DNA of 64,000 nucleotides from Cephalopachus bancanus (taxonomy: Eukaryota; Chordata; Mammalia; Primates; Tarsiidae). Where the stretch lies: contig JAPVLO010000045.1 of assembly GCA_027257055.1 (NCBI GenBank), positions 806,001 to 870,000 of the forward strand. The letters are read 5' to 3'. A program made the translations under genes and the position numbers. Below, in pieces: positions 34,131 to 44,741 of this stretch (positions are counted from its first letter, which is position 1; every line of letters begins with the position of its first letter). The notes beneath the pieces are model-generated. The model saw only the letters and a program-made list of their open reading frames with translations, was not told where the DNA came from and made no database searches.

Positions 34131-35039
34131 TGTTCTAATTTACCACAGTTAAATGTAACTAATGCCTAAACTTCTCTGCCCTTCAGATAGTAGGGTAATG
34201 TACCACTTATCCCTATACAATAACACACCAAGCAAACCACCTGTAAGAGACCAGCTTTCAAAATGATTGCTCCTCCTGTGAATGGTTCCAGAATGCTATT
34301 TCCTTAAGCAAATTTTGCAGAAGTTCTACTCTTAACACATTAAATTAAGCAAAAAGCAAAACAAATTACCCTCAAGTACACTGCACTTAAAATTTTTTCT
34401 AGTTATTAATCAAAAAGGTTTTTTTTGTGACTTTGTGTTCATTTCAAGACACAGAAATCTTTTAGAATTTCTATGGAAAGTGGATTCCTGAAAGCTCATT
34501 TAAGGGTAAGTCACTTGAAATTAAACGTTCGTTTTATATAACTTTGCTGATTTTATCCAGCGATTCATCCCACTTAAACACCATTATAACTAAACAATAT
34601 GAAGTGTGCATCTTCTAATCAAGACTGAGAGGGATACAGAAACGGAAATGAGAGGGAGGTTGAATTTAAATAGGTACTATCTCAGATCCATTTGATTTTA
34701 ACTAGCGAATAAAGAGTGGTTCCCGAGACATGGTGAGAGAAAGAGAACTCTTTTACTCTCTGCCTGTCACTACTTCTTAAAATCCAAAGTTAAGACGTAG
34801 CACATTGAAAATCTAAACGAGGGTTTCACCTGCAAAAAATAATCTACCCCCGTCCACAATTATTCTTCATGATGAACCGCCTTTTATAATGTAGACGGTT
34901 AAAATTAAAAGCAAAGATATGGCCACACCGAGCCATAGTCCCTAAGAGGAACTGTAAATGAAGACGAATCCACACGGCACAAGATTTCCCCCAACATCCA
35001 TCCTCCTCAAACGGGCATCATCCGAAGGCATCCTTTCTA
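34131..35039. other. Sequence between the last intron Alu and the CpG island
   Basis: No Alu and no frame I can name. It is AT-rich, becoming GC-rich at the right. It may hold part of the RBM12B 5' exons or proximal promoter, but no donor site could be chosen safely. Confidence 0.4.
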
Positions 35040-35700
35040 CCGCCCAAAGCCTTTGTCCACACTGCCGGGGGGTCAGAGCTCCTTCTTTCGCGCCAGGCCA
35101 CGGTTGCTACGTGGGATCCGATGCTGTCGCCAGTCCTTCAGCCAACATCAGCCTCCGAATAAACCTGGACCGCCCCAACCTCCGTGCCTTCCCGTCAAGC
35201 CGTCCCAAGGGCAAACATTCCACCCTAACTCGCCAGGGGGTGGACTGCCCCTGAACCTGACTCCAACACGTCTGCCCTTCTCAGGCCTCTCGAGCCGGGC
35301 CTCCGGCGCTTTCCTGCCGCCACTGACTACGATGACACAGCAAAGAAAAAAATACCTAGGAAATCCTTCGAGATCTTCTCTCAAGCTCACTGGGAAGCGC
35401 GCACACACCACCACAAGGAAGCTGACGGGAGAGGGAGAGTCGGTGTTTAGCAAGGAAACAGGGTGCCTAACGGCAGACGCTACGCTAAATCCCGGCGCGG
35501 CCGCGGCCCCGCCTTTCCCCGGGCTTCCGGCTCGGTCGCCACCCTCTCCCCGGCCCAACGCCCCAAGGGTAACTGCTTCGCACTCGGCAGTGAACACACA
35601 CCGCTGCTGCCGGGTCGGAAACGCGAGGCCAAGGGCCGGGGACACTCTTCGCCGCAGCAGCCTCCCCCAGGACAGGTAGAGCCCTCAGTGAGCCTGGAGG

Positions 35701-35709
35701 AAGATGGCG
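35701..35709 (+). promoter_or_regulatory. YY1-like site AAGATGGCG
   Basis: AAGATGGCG matches the core of the YY1 motif often found just downstream of transcription starts at CpG-island promoters. It reads on the + strand, which would suit a start of the divergent transcript nearby. Motif match only. Confidence 0.45.
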
Positions 35710-35805
35710 CCCACCCTCCCCGCCGGTCCGGACAAACGGACGTACAGTTTGTCTGCCCATGCGCTCTCCAGCGTAACCCACCGCTCCGGCGCCTCGGCCA
35801 CCTTC

Positions 35806-35815
35806 GCGCACGCGC
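35806..35815. promoter_or_regulatory. NRF1-like site GCGCACGCGC
   Basis: GCGCACGCGC fits the GC-rich palindromic NRF1 consensus. A second match (TGCGCATGC) is at 35880-35888 and a weaker one (CATGCGC) near 35758-35764, so three candidate sites lie within about 130 bases. NRF1 sites are typical of CpG-island housekeeping promoters. Confidence 0.45.
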
Positions 35816-35879
35816 CCTGCCGCCCACCCGCTTCCCCTCGTTAGGGGCGGGAAGCGGCGCCCCGGCTTGGCGGAGCTTC

Positions 35880-35888
35880 TGCGCATGC
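35880..35888. promoter_or_regulatory. NRF1-like site TGCGCATGC
   Basis: TGCGCATGC is the core NRF1 palindrome, lacking only the last bases of the full consensus. It lies on the distal side of the CpG island relative to RBM12B. Motif match only. Confidence 0.45.
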
Positions 35889-35990
35889 CCGGATTGTTGC
35901 CCAGCCCGGAAACCTCGACCTGGAGAAGGCGGCGGTCGGAGCCAGTTAGGGCTCAACCTGTTACTGTAGTGAGAATCTTCGGCGGGTAGC

Positions 35991-36489
35991 TGCCGAAGTG
36001 CACTGCACAAACGTTGGAGATTTCCAGGAGTTAAGGAAAGAGATGCAAAAGCAAAGAAAAGCTGGCAATGTGTTTTATCAGTGTTGTCTTTTCAGTGTTG
36101 CCACTACTGGGTGGCGTAAAGCATCTTCTGACAGGCTCCAGTAAACTCTAAAAGACCATAGAAATGTTCATTGCACTGCTTTCGACGTATGCCAACACCT
36201 AAGGGCTTAATAAATGCATGTTTAGTCAGTTTTATAAGCCTTATGAAGTGCCTTTATAAAGTTGTTCCCATCTTCCGGTTTTTTGAAACAAGAGGATAGA
36301 TAGGCCAGTACTGGAAACTGAAAAGAACGATTGCAGACATGGTCTGTGATGCCCGCTACATAATAGCTGGTGAGCAACGTTGTGTTCGATTATTTGCAAA
36401 TAAAGAAGCTGCCCACTGAGGCAGGGTAGCTAGCACAGGTTAGATACAGTTAGATAAATTTTTCATAGGTAGGTTTTAGGAAGCGTTCA
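35991..36489. other. Flank of the CpG island, no feature recognised
   Basis: Moderately AT-rich sequence on the side where a divergent antisense transcript would run. No open frame or repeat is recognised. Confidence 0.4.
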
Positions 36490-36490
36490 G

Positions 36491-36782
36491 ACTTTTTTTT
36501 TTTTTTTTTGAGTCGGATTCTTTCTGTCATCCAGGCTGGAGTGCAGTGGCACACTCATGGCCACCACAGCCTCCACCTGCAGGTGATCCTTCTGCCTCAG
36601 CCTTCCAAATAGCTGGAACTACAGGCACACGTCACCATGCCCTGCTAAATTTTTTTGATTTATAGCAGAGATGAGGTCTCGCCAAGTTGCCCAGCCTGGT
36701 CTGGAACCCGTGAGCTCAGGTAATCCTCTCACCTCGGCCTCCCAAAGTGCTGGAATTATAGGCATGAGCCATCAAGCTCGGC
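36491..36782 (-). repeat. Alu dimer, antisense
   Basis: T17 then GAGTCGGATTCTTTCTGTCATCC to CATCAAGCTCGGCC. Confidence 0.93.
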
Positions 36783-36928
36783 CTCGAACATTTTTTAAAT
36801 ACATTTTACTGCAGGTCAAGCTGACAGCCTGCCCCACCCCCTCAGCAAATCAAGAGAAAACTCCATCAGAGGCAAGACTAGGACAGTCCAACCTTTCAAT
36901 TCATGGTTTAGCATAATCTCTAAGAATC

Positions 36929-37042
36929 CTACTTGGATGTCTGAGGTGGGAGGATCTCCTGAGCCAAGCTGGTCGAGGCTGCTACTGCTCTCCAGCCAGG
37001 GCGACAAAGTGAGACTCTTGACTAAACAAAACAAAAAAAAAA
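36929..37042 (+). repeat. Alu, 5'-truncated to part of the right monomer
   Basis: CTACTTGGATGTCTGAGGTGGG to a CAAAACAAAAAAAAAA tail. Perfect target duplication CTCTAAGAATC (36918-36928 and 37043-37053) shows that it was inserted in this short form. Confidence 0.88.
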
Positions 37043-37149
37043 CTCTAAGAATCTGTCAGGTTCCCTGTCTAAGGTGGAAGGCCAAAGACCACTCCTTAAA
37101 TGACCAAAGCCATAGAAATGATAAGATCACCTTTTAGCTAAGGAACTTG

Positions 37150-37465
37150 TGAATTGGAAATGTCTGGCAGGTCTCCCACTGGAAACAATGTGGTCAGGAA
37201 AAGACCCCTCCCCCTGTCTCCTCCCATCAGGATCCCAGAGATGTCAATTTCTCTGGAGCCATGGTTATCTGGACTCCACTCATTAGCATATATTAATAAC
37301 TAGGTAGTTACATCTGGTTTGTAGTTGAGGGCAAAACATGGTTTTTCTTCTTTGAAAAACTTGGCTCATAGCAGGTCTTTCTGCTCTGAATCTTCCTTCA
37401 TCTCTTATTCTCACTAATAAACTTTGTTTTAAAACTGTGCTGGCCACTCTAAAATTCATTTTAGA
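37150..37465 (+). other. LTR-like sequence (3' part)
   Basis: A stretch ending in ...CTTATTCTCACTAATAAACTTTG with an AATAAA at about 37421 resembles the R-U5 side of a retroviral LTR. Family, start and target duplication were not established. Confidence 0.4.
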
Positions 37466-37472
37466 AACAAGT

Positions 37473-37742
37473 CGGCTGTGCGCAGTGGTTTCAGCCTATG
37501 CCCAACACGTTGAGAGGCTGAGGCAAGAGGATTGCCTGAGCTCAGGGTTTGAGACCAGCCTGGGCAACTTGGAGACCTTGTCTCTACAATAAAGCAAAAA
37601 ATTAGCCGGGTGTGGTGGCACACGCCTGTACTTCCAGTTACTTGGAAGGCTGAGCCGGAAGGATTACCTGAGCCCAGTAGGTTGAGGCTGCAGTGTCCGT
37701 GAGCATACCACAGCATTCCAGCTGACTTAAAAAAAAAAAAAA
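37473..37742 (+). repeat. Alu dimer
   Basis: GGCTGTGCGCAGTGGTTTCAGCC to TTAAAAAAAAAAAAAA. GAAACAAGTC before and GAAACGAGTC after are the target duplication. Confidence 0.93.
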
Positions 37743-38125
37743 GAAACGAGTCAAAGAATCCACAGGTTTTATGCCACACCTCACCTGGCATCATCATCAC
37801 TAGTAAAACAAGTTTGAGATCAACTCAGGCTAACAAGCACTTTCCTGGTCTATATACGCTTTCTATATGAAGTTAGAACAAGAGGAGTTACCTAATCTCA
37901 AGAAGTGTTTCTCAGTTAAGGCTACCTGGGGGCATTCTCACCCTTCTTAACAGCTATCACTTAAGCAATTACTATAGGATTTACCTGGCCAAGTATGCTC
38001 GGATCAGACTCCCCTGAACAAGCTCAGACAGGCATTTCCAGCCTGTCATTGCCTCATTGTCTCACTCACCATTCCCCTTCTATTCACACAGACTTTCTCC
38101 AGATAGGATACCACAGTGAATGTCT

Positions 38126-38431
38126 TTGTGTGTGTTTGAGTGTGTGTATGTGTTTGAATAGGAGTCTTATACTGTCACCCAAGCTGGAGTGCAGTGGCAC
38201 ACTCACGGTCACTGCAGCCTCAACCTGCTGGACTCAGGAGATCCTTCTGCCTCAGCCTTCCAAGTAGCTGGAACCACAGGTGCATACCACCACCATCGGC
38301 TAATTTTTTTATTTATTGTAGAGACAAGCTCTCACTAAGTTGCCCAGGTTGGTCTTAAACTCCTGGACTCAGGCAATTCTTTCACCTCAGCCTCCCAAAG
38401 TGATGGGATTACAGTTGTGAACCACTGTGCC
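38126..38431 (-). repeat. Alu dimer, antisense, with (TG)-rich tail
   Basis: A TG-rich tract replaces the poly(T). The body runs from GAGTCTTATACTGTCACCC to CACTGTGCC. Target duplication CAGTGAATGTCT is perfect (38114-38125 and 38432-38443). Confidence 0.95.
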
Positions 38432-38443
38432 CAGTGAATGTCT

Positions 38444-39130
38444 GCATTTTTGAGTCTGCCCCCTGTCTTTCTCAGATAATCATACGGTTATAATCAAAGT
38501 AAGAAAATTTTGATTAAAGTAATTTGTATATAATCACATGGTATTCTGGTTATTGAATAGTTTTCTTTTAAATTTTTTTTTATTGAATAGTTTTCTTGTG
38601 CCTTTAGTTTATTGGCACGAAGACCTAATAATTTGGGGGAATAGAGAGAAAATGAAGTTTCAGGAATAGCAAAACAAAAGACTAGACACTGAAACATGTT
38701 GACCACACTGAGCTATGGCTATTCTGTGCCTCTGCTCAGACAGTCAGCCTCTGGGCATTTTGCAACAACTGCAGCACCTCCTACCCTCCTAAATGATTTT
38801 GGTATCAATTTTTAATTGCCCTTCCTATGTCTTTGACATCTACAAGGACAGCCTTTCATTACTTTGGCTTGGAGTTCCCTGATCTTCTCAACTTTTCGTT
38901 CCTTGATCTAAACTCTTAGGACCTTTATCCCTCTTTCATACCTTGACATCCATTCAATCCAACTGGCATTTATTGAACATGGACTGTGAATCTAGAACCT
39001 TTTTAATGTCCTGAAAGACAAAGATAAAGAAGAAACAGTCCTCTTTCCTCAAGAAACTCATGCTCTAGTAGAGGAGAAAGCACACTTGTTCAGCGAGTCC
39101 TCACACACAGGAAGATGTATAGAGCATAGG
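38444..39130. other. Intergenic, one L2/MIR-like piece
   Basis: CCAACTGGCATTTATTGAACATGG ... CTCAAGAAACTCATGCTCTAGTAGAGG at about 38.96-39.08 kb is an old L2/MIR-class pattern. The rest is unassigned; frames are short. Confidence 0.45.
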
Positions 39131-39345
39131 GATTATGACAATGGACTCTCCGGTCAGGCAGCCCCAAGTGTTAACACAGCTCTGCCACTTCATGAGTGTG
39201 GACAAATTTTTTATCTTTAGACTTCTTCATTTGAGGAAGAAACATAATAATACCCATTATACAGGGCAGATATGAACAATAAAGGAATTTATGCTGAAAA
39301 AACACTTAGTACAGTCCCTAGCACATAATAAACTTAAGTATAATT
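39130..39345. repeat. MIR SINE
   Basis: GTGTTAACACAGCTCTGCCACTTCATG ... TAATACCCATTATACAGGGC ... CCTAGCACATAATAAAC is a nearly full MIR. Confidence 0.8.
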
Positions 39346-39374
39346 TGGAAATCAAGAAGGCAAGCTCAGAAATC

Positions 39375-39515
39375 AGAATACCATAGTTTCAAGTCTAACT
39401 CTGCCACTTGCTAGCTGAGTCACTTTAGTTGTTGAATTTTTCTGTACCTCAATTTCTTCATCTGTCAAATGAAGATGACAATAGTCGGATTATTGTGTAG
39501 ATAAAATGAGAGTAT
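39375..39515. repeat. MIR SINE fragment
   Basis: AGTCTAACTCTGCCACTTGCTAGCTG ... TCTGTACCTCAATTTCTTCATCTGTCAAATG; a second MIR beside the first. Confidence 0.78.
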
Positions 39516-39518
39516 ACA

Positions 39519-39589
39519 TATGTGTGTGTGTGTGAATGTGTGTGTGTCTGTGAAACAGGATGTCTGCTTCTGCTTAGACTTCCTTTCCC

Positions 39590-39656
<67 letters not shown>

Positions 39657-39657
39657 A
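39519..39657. repeat. (TG)n / (CA)n microsatellite pair around a 36-bp duplicated segment
   Basis: (TG)n at about 39520-39549 and (CA)n at about 39594-39656 enclose a unique-looking segment (39550-39585) that has an exact copy at 41468-41503. The short frames made of Cys-Val or Thr-His runs here are artefacts of the repeat. Confidence 0.92.
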
Positions 39658-40089
39658 GGGCACACAGTAAAGCATCAAGAGAGGCATATAACACCAAATT
39701 TTACATGTTGCTCTGGTGGCCTTCATGCTGTTTCCCAACTTGTTGTCTGCAGTGGTCCTTAGAGACACAACTACAAAACCTGTAAGGATCACTGGAGCAG
39801 TTTGAACAACATTGGTCAAATAAAGGAGCTTGGTCTGGTCAGTTGTGTGCATCAGAAGTTAGATTCAGGGGACTAAACAGAATCATCAAATGATGTGTGG
39901 TAAATAAGATTTGAACAGGAGCATCCAAATTCCATAATAAAAATAAACTTGGTTAATTTTTTGCTTGAGTTAAATGGGAGTCTTGTCTTCATTATGGAAA
40001 GATGAAAGACACTAGGATCCTAATACTCTATTAATGCTACAGGTTAACAAAGGAGGCATGTAGAAAGGATACTAGATAAAAATCTCTGA

Positions 40090-40385
40090 GCCAGGCTCAG
40101 TGGCTCAGCCTGTAATCCTGCACCTTTGGGAGGCTGAGGTGAGTGGATTGCCTGAGCCTGCGGGTTCGAGACCCGCCTGAGCAAATTGGCGAGACTTCAT
40201 CTCTACAATAAAAAAAAAAAAAAAAATTAGCTGGGCGTGGTAGCGTGCGCCTGTAGTTCCAGCTACTTGGAAGGCTGAGACGGAAGGATCACCGGAGGCC
40301 AGCAGGTCGAGGCTGCGGTGGCCAGGAGTGGCCACTGCACTCCAGTCTGGGCGACAGAGTGAGACTCCAACTCAAAAAAAAAAAA
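40090..40385 (+). repeat. Alu dimer, young type
   Basis: GCCAGGCTCAGTGGCTCAGCC to CAACTCAAAAA. Target duplication AAAAATCTCTGA is perfect (40078-40089 and 40386-40397). It inserted at the left border of the LTR that follows. Confidence 0.95.
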
Positions 40386-40394
40386 AAAAATCTC

Positions 40395-41385
40395 TGAAAG
40401 GACATAAGATGAAGTTAATATAGCCAATGAATAGCCATTTTAACATTGCTTAGCTTTGTCATGTTTTTCTATCCGTTAACTTTAACTTACCCTCTAATCA
40501 CTAGCCAAAGACAGAACCAGTTTCTCAGAGGTAACTATTGGTGATTTCTTTACAACCCCCTCTCCAGCTTGTTTTGTAAACAAGTTAACCTAATCAGCCC
40601 TTCATTACCTTCATGACTATACCTCATCAACATGGCAACAGCCATGTGATTGACCTACCCATCTGCCTGGGTCCATCACCTGATGTCAGTACCTGTCCCC
40701 TATGTGATGACGTGGAAAAGACCACCACCTAGTCACCTTAATGACCTACCCCCATTAAAGGGAAGGTTTAAAAGCATTCAACCGCAAGAAGCCATTTGTC
40801 GTTGCTTTGTTAAACTCTGGCATGAACTTGGCTTGGTGGCTCACTCCTGTAATCCTAGCACTTCAGGAGTCTGAGGCGAGAGGATTAACTGAGCTCAGGG
40901 GTTCAAGACCAGCCTGAACAACATGGCAAGACTTCATCTCTATAATAAATAAAAAAATCAGCCGGGATCCAGCTACTTGGAAGGTTGAGGAAGGATCACC
41001 TGAGCCCAGCAGGTCAAGGGTGCAGTAACTGTGAACATGCCACTGTACTCCAGTCTGGACAACAGAGTGAGACTCTGACTCAAACAAAACAAAACGAAAC
41101 AAACTCCCCCCCCCAAAAAAAAAAAAACTCTGGTGTGTCCACGTGGCTCTTTGAGCTATGGCCGCCATGTTTCCTAAGCCTTGGCCTTCTCCCCTACCTT
41201 GGGGAGGTAAATCTCCTCCCTCGCGCGCTCTCCCTCTCTAATTTACTTTCTAAGCAAACTATATTTTCCAATCTAACTTCTGTGTAATTCTTTGCATCTT
41301 TTGCGTGGCACTGGATCGCACACCCCCCCCCAACAGGTGTAACCTAATATTTTGGAGGCGCTACTGGGAGATTTTTAACCTAACA
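40395..41385 (+). mobile_element. Solo LTR, copy 1 (interrupted by an Alu)
   Basis: A TG...CA element starting TGAAAGGACATAAGATGAAG and ending TTTTTAACCTAACA, flanked by ATCTC on both sides (40390-40394 and 41386-41390). Without the Alu at about 40.82-41.12 kb it is roughly 0.69 kb. It shares order and sequence along its length with copy 2 at 43144-44128: GTTAATATAGCC, GATGTCAGTACCT, TTACTTTC, TTTTGGAGGC. A TTAAAAGC-type box lies near 40767. No internal viral sequence adjoins it, so it is a solo LTR; a class I ERV family seems likely, name unknown. Confidence 0.85.
40821..41124 (+). repeat. Alu dimer inside solo LTR copy 1
   Basis: CATGAACTTGGCTTGGTGGCTCAC to an A tail; TAAACTCTGG before and AAACTCTGG after (41125-41133) show the target site in the LTR. 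Confidence 0.93.
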
Positions 41386-42070
41386 ATCTCTGTGTTGCTG
41401 CTGAGGCTTTGGATCTCAAATGTCAGTAGAACTCATTTCTAGAGGGGGAGGGAGGGCAAGGCCACACGTGAAACAGGATGTCTGCTTCTGCTTAGACTTC
41501 CTTCCGCTACGTTCTATTCAATCCCAGGTATGTAAAACAAAAGGAAGTAACGAGAAGAAGACCTAAGATTCTGAAGACAAACTCTAAGGAGAAAGAATCT
41601 AAGAAAAAACAAACAAAAAAGGGAATTCATAAAATTAGAATTAACATTGTCCATTTGGAAAAAACAAAAGTGCAGCCTGCTGCCGCAGTCATTTAATTTT
41701 ACATAAACATGCTCTTTGAGACTAAAGCAAATCTAACTGGTTTTCAATGTGAAAATGAAATATAAAAACTGTTTTTGGAGTTATTTCTAAACAGAATTTG
41801 TCTCTAATCCTAACAAGAATTACAAAAAGAAAAAAAAAAAAGAAAAGAAAAAGAAGAGAATTACTATATTTTGTAATTCTATCTTTTTTTAATCTCAGGG
41901 TCAGTGCTGCAGCCATCCTTGGGTTAAACTGGGAAAGGGTTACTAAAGATTTTGATCTTTCCATTGGAAAACCAGCAAAGGTTAAAAAATTAAAAATAAG
42001 GTTAAAAAAGTTAAAAAATTAAAAATAAATAAATAAAATTTGAAAAATAAAATCAGTAAAAATTAGTCAG
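41386..42070. other. Intergenic sequence between the two solo LTRs
   Basis: Contains the second copy of the 36-bp segment (41468-41503), A-rich simple tracts (about 41.82-41.86 and 41.98-42.06 kb) and otherwise nothing I can name. The tract at 42.06 kb resembles an Alu linker. Confidence 0.45.
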
Positions 42071-42085
42071 GCATGGTGTCATATT

Positions 42086-42376
42086 TTTTTTTTTTTTTGA
42101 GTTGAAGTCTCACTCTGTCACCCAGACTGGAGTGCAGTGGCACGCTCCCGGCCACCACAGCCTTGACCTGCTGGGCTCCAGCGATCCTTCCACTCAGCCT
42201 TCCAAGTGGCTGGAACTACAGGCGCACGCTACCACGCCTGGCTAATTTTTTGATTTACTGTAGAGATGAGGTCTCACCAAGTTGCCTGGGCAGGTCTTGA
42301 ACCCATGGTCTCAGGCAATCCATTCACCTCAGCCTCCCAAAGCGCGGGATTACAGGCTGAGTCACCGAGCCCGGCC
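42086..42376 (-). repeat. Alu dimer, antisense, young type
   Basis: T-run, GAGTTGAAGTCTCACTCTGTC to CCGAGCCCGGCC. Perfect target duplication CATGGTGTCATATT (42072-42085 and 42377-42390). Confidence 0.96.
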
Positions 42377-42582
42377 CATGGTGTCATATTAGACTTGCAT
42401 TTCAAAAGATTATTCCAGCTGAGGTACAGAGAATGGGTTAGAGGGTGGCAAGAGTATACCCATGAAGACAGGTTATTTTGGCTTCCTGTTTAAGGCGGCA
42501 ATTTGAACCCAAGTATTTGTTTCCATTCCTTCCATAAATCCTAACAAAATAACAGAAAAGAAACTTTTAAAAAGGCAAAAAT

Positions 42583-42885
42583 TGAGCTGGGCCTGGTGAC
42601 TCTTACCTGTAATCCCAGCACTTTGGAAAGCCAAAGTAGGAGGACTGCTTGAGCCCGGGAGTTTGAGACCAGCCTGGACAACATAGTAAGACCTCATCTC
42701 TACACAATTTTTTTTAAAAATTAGCCAGGCATGGTGTCATGCACCTGTAGTCCCAGCTAATTGGGAGGCTGAGGAGGAAGTATCACCTGAACCCAGGAGA
42801 TAGAGGCTGTGATAGCCGTGATCATGCCATTGCACTCCAGCCTGAGTGACAGAGTGAGACTTCGACTCAACAACAACAGTAACAA
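42583..42885 (+). repeat. Alu dimer
   Basis: GAGCTGGGCCTGGTGACTCTTACC to CAACAACAACAGTAACAAC. Confidence 0.92.
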
Positions 42886-43143
42886 CAAAGACAAAAACTA
42901 AAGAAGATAGGCTAAAAAACAACAGCAAGAAAACTTTGCAAGCAGAAGCAGATGGATAGGTGATCATTTCTTCTGTGAATCCAAAAGAAGATTGAATCCT
43001 AAATGGATAGTGGGAAAAGCTAAAAAGCAACCTGAGGCTGGGCATGCATATCTGTAGTTCCAGTGCTTTGGAAGACTGAGGTGAGAGGATCACTTGAGGC
43101 CAGGAATTCTAGACCAGGCTGGACAACATAGCAAGACCCCGTC

Positions 43144-43346
43144 TGCAAGGACATAACATGATAACATGGAGTTAATATAGCCAAGGAGCAACTATTTTAA
43201 CACTTCCTAGTTGTCATGTTTTTCTAGCAGTTCCCTTTACCATCTAATACTAGCCAAGGACAGAACTGGTTTCTCAGAGGTAGCTATTGATAATTGTTTT
43301 ACAGCCCCCTTCCCAGCTTGTTATTTAATTATTAGCTTTTCTTTTT

Positions 43347-43390
<44 letters not shown>

Positions 43391-44128
43391 GGAGTCTCAC
43401 TATGTTGCCCAGACTGGAGTGCAGTGGACGCTCCCAGCCACCGCAGCCTCGACCTGCTGGGCTCCAGCGATCCTTCCGCCTCAGCCTTCCAAGTAGCTGG
43501 AACTACAGGCACGCGCTACCACATCCAGCTAATTTTTGATTTATTGTAGAGATGAGGTCTCGCCAAGTTGCCCAGGTGGGTCTGGAACCCGCAGGCTCAG
43601 ACAATCCCCTAACCTCAGCCTCCCAAGGCGCGAGATTACAGGCTGAGCCACCGAGCCCGGCTTGGCTTTTCTGTTTCAAGTATTTGCCTCTACCCATAAG
43701 ACCCAGGTTAACCTAATCGGCCCTTCATGACCTTCATGGCACAGACCCCATCACCATGGCAGTAATTATGTGACTAACCCACCCAATTTCCTGCTGTCAA
43801 TTACCTGATGTCAGTACCTTACCTGCCCTCCATGATGACGTAGAGCAGACCACCACCCGACAACCTTAACAACCTGCTCTCTCAAGGCCATTTACTCTTT
43901 TAGCTGTGGCTACCATGTTTTCTTGGCTTTGTCCCCCGTCCCCTGCCTTGGGGAGGAGAATCTTCTCTCTCTCTAATTTACTTTCAAAGTAGGTCATATT
44001 TTTCAATCAAACTTCTGTGTAACTCTTTGCATCTGTCACATGGGCACCAGATAACACAACCCCACCCTGGCGGGTCTGACCTAACATTTTGGAGGCCCTG
44101 CTGGGACATATATATTTTTAACCTAACA
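43144..44128 (+). mobile_element. Solo LTR, copy 2 (inserted in an Alu, itself hit by an Alu)
   Basis: Starts TGCAAGGACATAACATGATAAC and ends TTTTTAACCTAACA. Target duplication CCGTC / CCATC, one mismatch, lies within an Alu. It is parallel to copy 1 and shares its motifs throughout. An antisense Alu with a (TG)n tail is inserted at about 43.34-43.66 kb. Independent insertion, as target sites differ between the copies. Confidence 0.85.
43340..43662 (-). repeat. Alu dimer, antisense, (TG)n tail
   Basis: (TG)n at 43352-43390 stands where poly(T) is expected, followed by GGAGTCTCACTATGTTGCCC to CCGAGCCCGGC. TAGCTTTTCT / TGGCTTTTCT flank it. Young type with CGCGAGATTACAGGCTGAGCC. Confidence 0.93.
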
Positions 44129-44301
44129 CCATCTATACAAAAAATTTTAAAAAATAAATAAAATACATGAAAAGCAATTTTATATGCTCCAAAGAATTCC
44201 TCAAGGGCTTAGGAGGTATGACTATCTTCTGTTGGGGAAGAACGGTGGAAATAGAATTGGTTGAACATTAGTTTACAAAGTACTTAAGATGCACATCTCA
44301 G

Positions 44302-44592
44302 CTGGGCACAGTGGCTCACATATGTAATCCCAGCACTTTGGGAGGCAGAAGCAAGAGGATTACCTGAGCTCAACCTGGGCAACTGGGCAAGACCTCGTCT
44401 CTGCAATAAATCAAGAAAAATTAGCCAGGCATGGTGGCACACACCTGTTTTTCTAGCTACTTGGAAGGCCGAGGCAGAAGGATAGCCTGAGGAGCAGGTC
44501 AAGGTTAAAGTGGCTGTGAGCATGCCACTGCATTCCAGCCTGGGCTACAGAGTGAGACTCTGAAAAAATAAAAAATAATAAAAAATAAAAAA
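44302..44592 (+). repeat. Alu dimer
   Basis: GCTGGGCACAGTGGCTCACATATG to an AAAAATAATAAAAAATAAAA tail. Confidence 0.92.
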
Positions 44593-44741
44593 GGATGCAC
44601 ATCTCTTCTTTCCTTCCACTACCAGAAAACCTGTCTCTCCCCAACTCCAACAGAAGATTCAAGGTTTATTCTCTGGAGAGAGTATGACTAGGCAACAATG
44701 GGCATAGTTGCAGACAGGGTTTCTATATATAAATGAAGGCA

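Larger units (their letters stand above)
30456..35039 (-). other. RBM12B 5' intron region
   Basis: Between the acceptor of the coding exon and the CpG island lies mostly AT-rich, unremarkable sequence with three Alus (32.7, 33.4 and 33.8 kb). No open frame resembles a protein. Non-coding 5' exons of RBM12B are expected at the distal end, but I could not define them. Confidence 0.6.
35040..35990. promoter_or_regulatory. CpG island, likely RBM12B (and divergent antisense) promoter
   Basis: This is the only long CpG-rich, GC-rich stretch in the window. It lies 5' of RBM12B and contains dense CGs, a YY1-like AAGATGGCG (35701-35709) and NRF1-like GCGC-type palindromes. CpG-island promoters often fire in both directions, and human has an RBM12B antisense RNA from this locus, so a + strand non-coding transcript is plausible. 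Long open frames here on both strands are a by-product of GC content; none resembles a known protein. I could not place the first RBM12B exon or its donor. Confidence 0.82.
43033..44165 (+). repeat. Alu left monomer split by solo LTR copy 2
   Basis: GGCTGGGCATGCATATCTGTAG to GCAAGACCCCGTC (43143), then LTR, then CCATCTATACAAAAAATTTTAAAAAATAAA (44129-44165). The Alu reads through once the LTR is left out. Confidence 0.88.

Noticed and set aside
35053..36010. Several open frames of 130-210 codons on both strands in the CpG island
   Set aside because: They overlap each other on both strands, are rich in Arg, Pro, Gly and Ala as GC-rich DNA gives by chance, and resemble no known protein.
39519..39657. 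CRISPR-like or satellite array
   Set aside because: Only simple dinucleotide repeats; no spaced repeats anywhere in the window look like CRISPR, and the DNA is mammalian.
39465..39852. Cys-Val and Thr-His repeat peptides
   Set aside because: Products of the (TG)n/(CA)n microsatellites.
41386..43143. Internal part of a provirus between the two similar LTRs
   Set aside because: Each LTR has its own target duplication, copy 2 interrupts an Alu, and the sequence between them has no retroviral frames, so they are separate solo LTRs.
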